Positions 51,533-51,576 of a DNA stretch of 51,576 nucleotides are shown here, piece after piece; position 1 is the stretch's first letter; every line of letters starts with the position of its first letter. This stretch comes from Prolixibacteraceae bacterium (GTDB lineage: Bacteria > Bacteroidota > Bacteroidia > Bacteroidales > Prolixibacteraceae): NCBI GenBank assembly GCA_016930365.1, contig JAFGGY010000063.1, forward strand, positions 1 through 51,576. The letters run 5' to 3'. Below the pieces are notes generated by a model that ran no database searches, was not told where the DNA came from, and saw only the letters and a list, made by a program, of their open reading frames with translations. The position numbers and the translations under genes were made by a program.

Positions 51533-51576
51533 GAACGTATCGGGAGTTGAACCGTTGACCTTCCCGAATGCTATCG
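51533..51576 (-). tRNA. possible 3' half of a second tRNA or tRNA pseudogene, cut by window end
   Basis: The minus strand shows GGTTCAACTCC, a T-loop-like sequence, and a 3' segment laid out like the tRNA-Ala gene next to it. However, the T stem pairs in only two positions and the segment CGATAGCATTCGGG at the edge looks more like a palindrome than an anticodon arm. The 5' half is outside the window, so I cannot decide. Confidence 0.3.

Overview
The window is chromosomal DNA from a member of the Bacteroidota, probably Bacteroidales/Marinilabiliales-like. This rests on family content (DUF4271 next to a HemD-like gene, DUF4159, DUF2723, DUF4249 with a TonB receptor, mutL beside twin rhomboids, head-GIN adhesins), on several promoters of the TTTG-N19-TAnnTTTG type, and on the general absence of strong Shine-Dalgarno sites. 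Genus-level placement is inference. I see no rRNA, CRISPR array, prophage or complete insertion sequence.

Layout. 1-513: 3' part of a BsuBI/PstI-type restriction endonuclease, cut by the window edge. 724-9659: minus-strand housekeeping genes (pgk, a cation/proton antiporter, then a tight run of a YgjP-like metallopeptidase, a DUF2723 glycosyltransferase, a flavodoxin-like protein, DUF4159, rsmE and a SixA-like phosphatase). 9725-11018: a YfcE phosphodiesterase and a PPK2 kinase, tail to tail. 11257-13939: an ABC transporter operon with its own GntR regulator; a consensus promoter and a dyad operator lie just upstream. 14370-19918: an envelope block (DUF4249 lipoprotein, TonB receptor, small barrel, unrecognised lipoprotein), with a decayed fadL fragment at one end and the intact fadL (20727-22316) at the other. 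22583-29229: a large MG2/plug-like secreted protein, two rhomboids, mutL and a small membrane protein. 29390-32403: comM and a head-GIN lipoprotein, separated by repeat-rich DNA. 32798-37687: an aminotransferase behind two tandem peptide attenuators, DUF4271, hemD, dprA and a small membrane protein. 37753-42391: aroB, a MazF/PemK-type toxin-antitoxin pair inserted between aroB and aroA, then aroA and a photolyase. 42518-51516: an APC permease fused to regulatory domains, an ECF sigma/anti-sigma pair, alanine dehydrogenase, an aspartate-type aminotransferase, a SufT-like gene, sufE, glmM and tRNA-Ala(GGC).

The most unusual content is not protein-coding. (1) Six copies (517, 22342, 30964, 31184, 32631, 40906) of a 110-140 bp intergenic element share inverted ends of the form CAATAGTnCGTTA, which suggests a MITE-like family; one copy carries a 15-bp tandem array that seems to have grown out of the element's own internal motif. 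(2) Two tandem leader-peptide/terminator units precede the aminotransferase at 32798-34018. Their Ile/Ala/Val-rich peptides resemble each other, and each unit has an antiterminator segment that can pair with its own terminator. (3) The toxin-antitoxin pair is flanked by a 33-bp direct repeat that spans the aroB stop codon, so it reads as an insertion into an ancestral aroB-aroA junction. (4) A ghost fadL copy joins the fadL promoter region to an internal coding segment across a 6-bp microhomology that coincides with the promoter -33 box.

Limits: all calls come from reading the sequence and recalling families. No database search, structure prediction or RNA folding was run.
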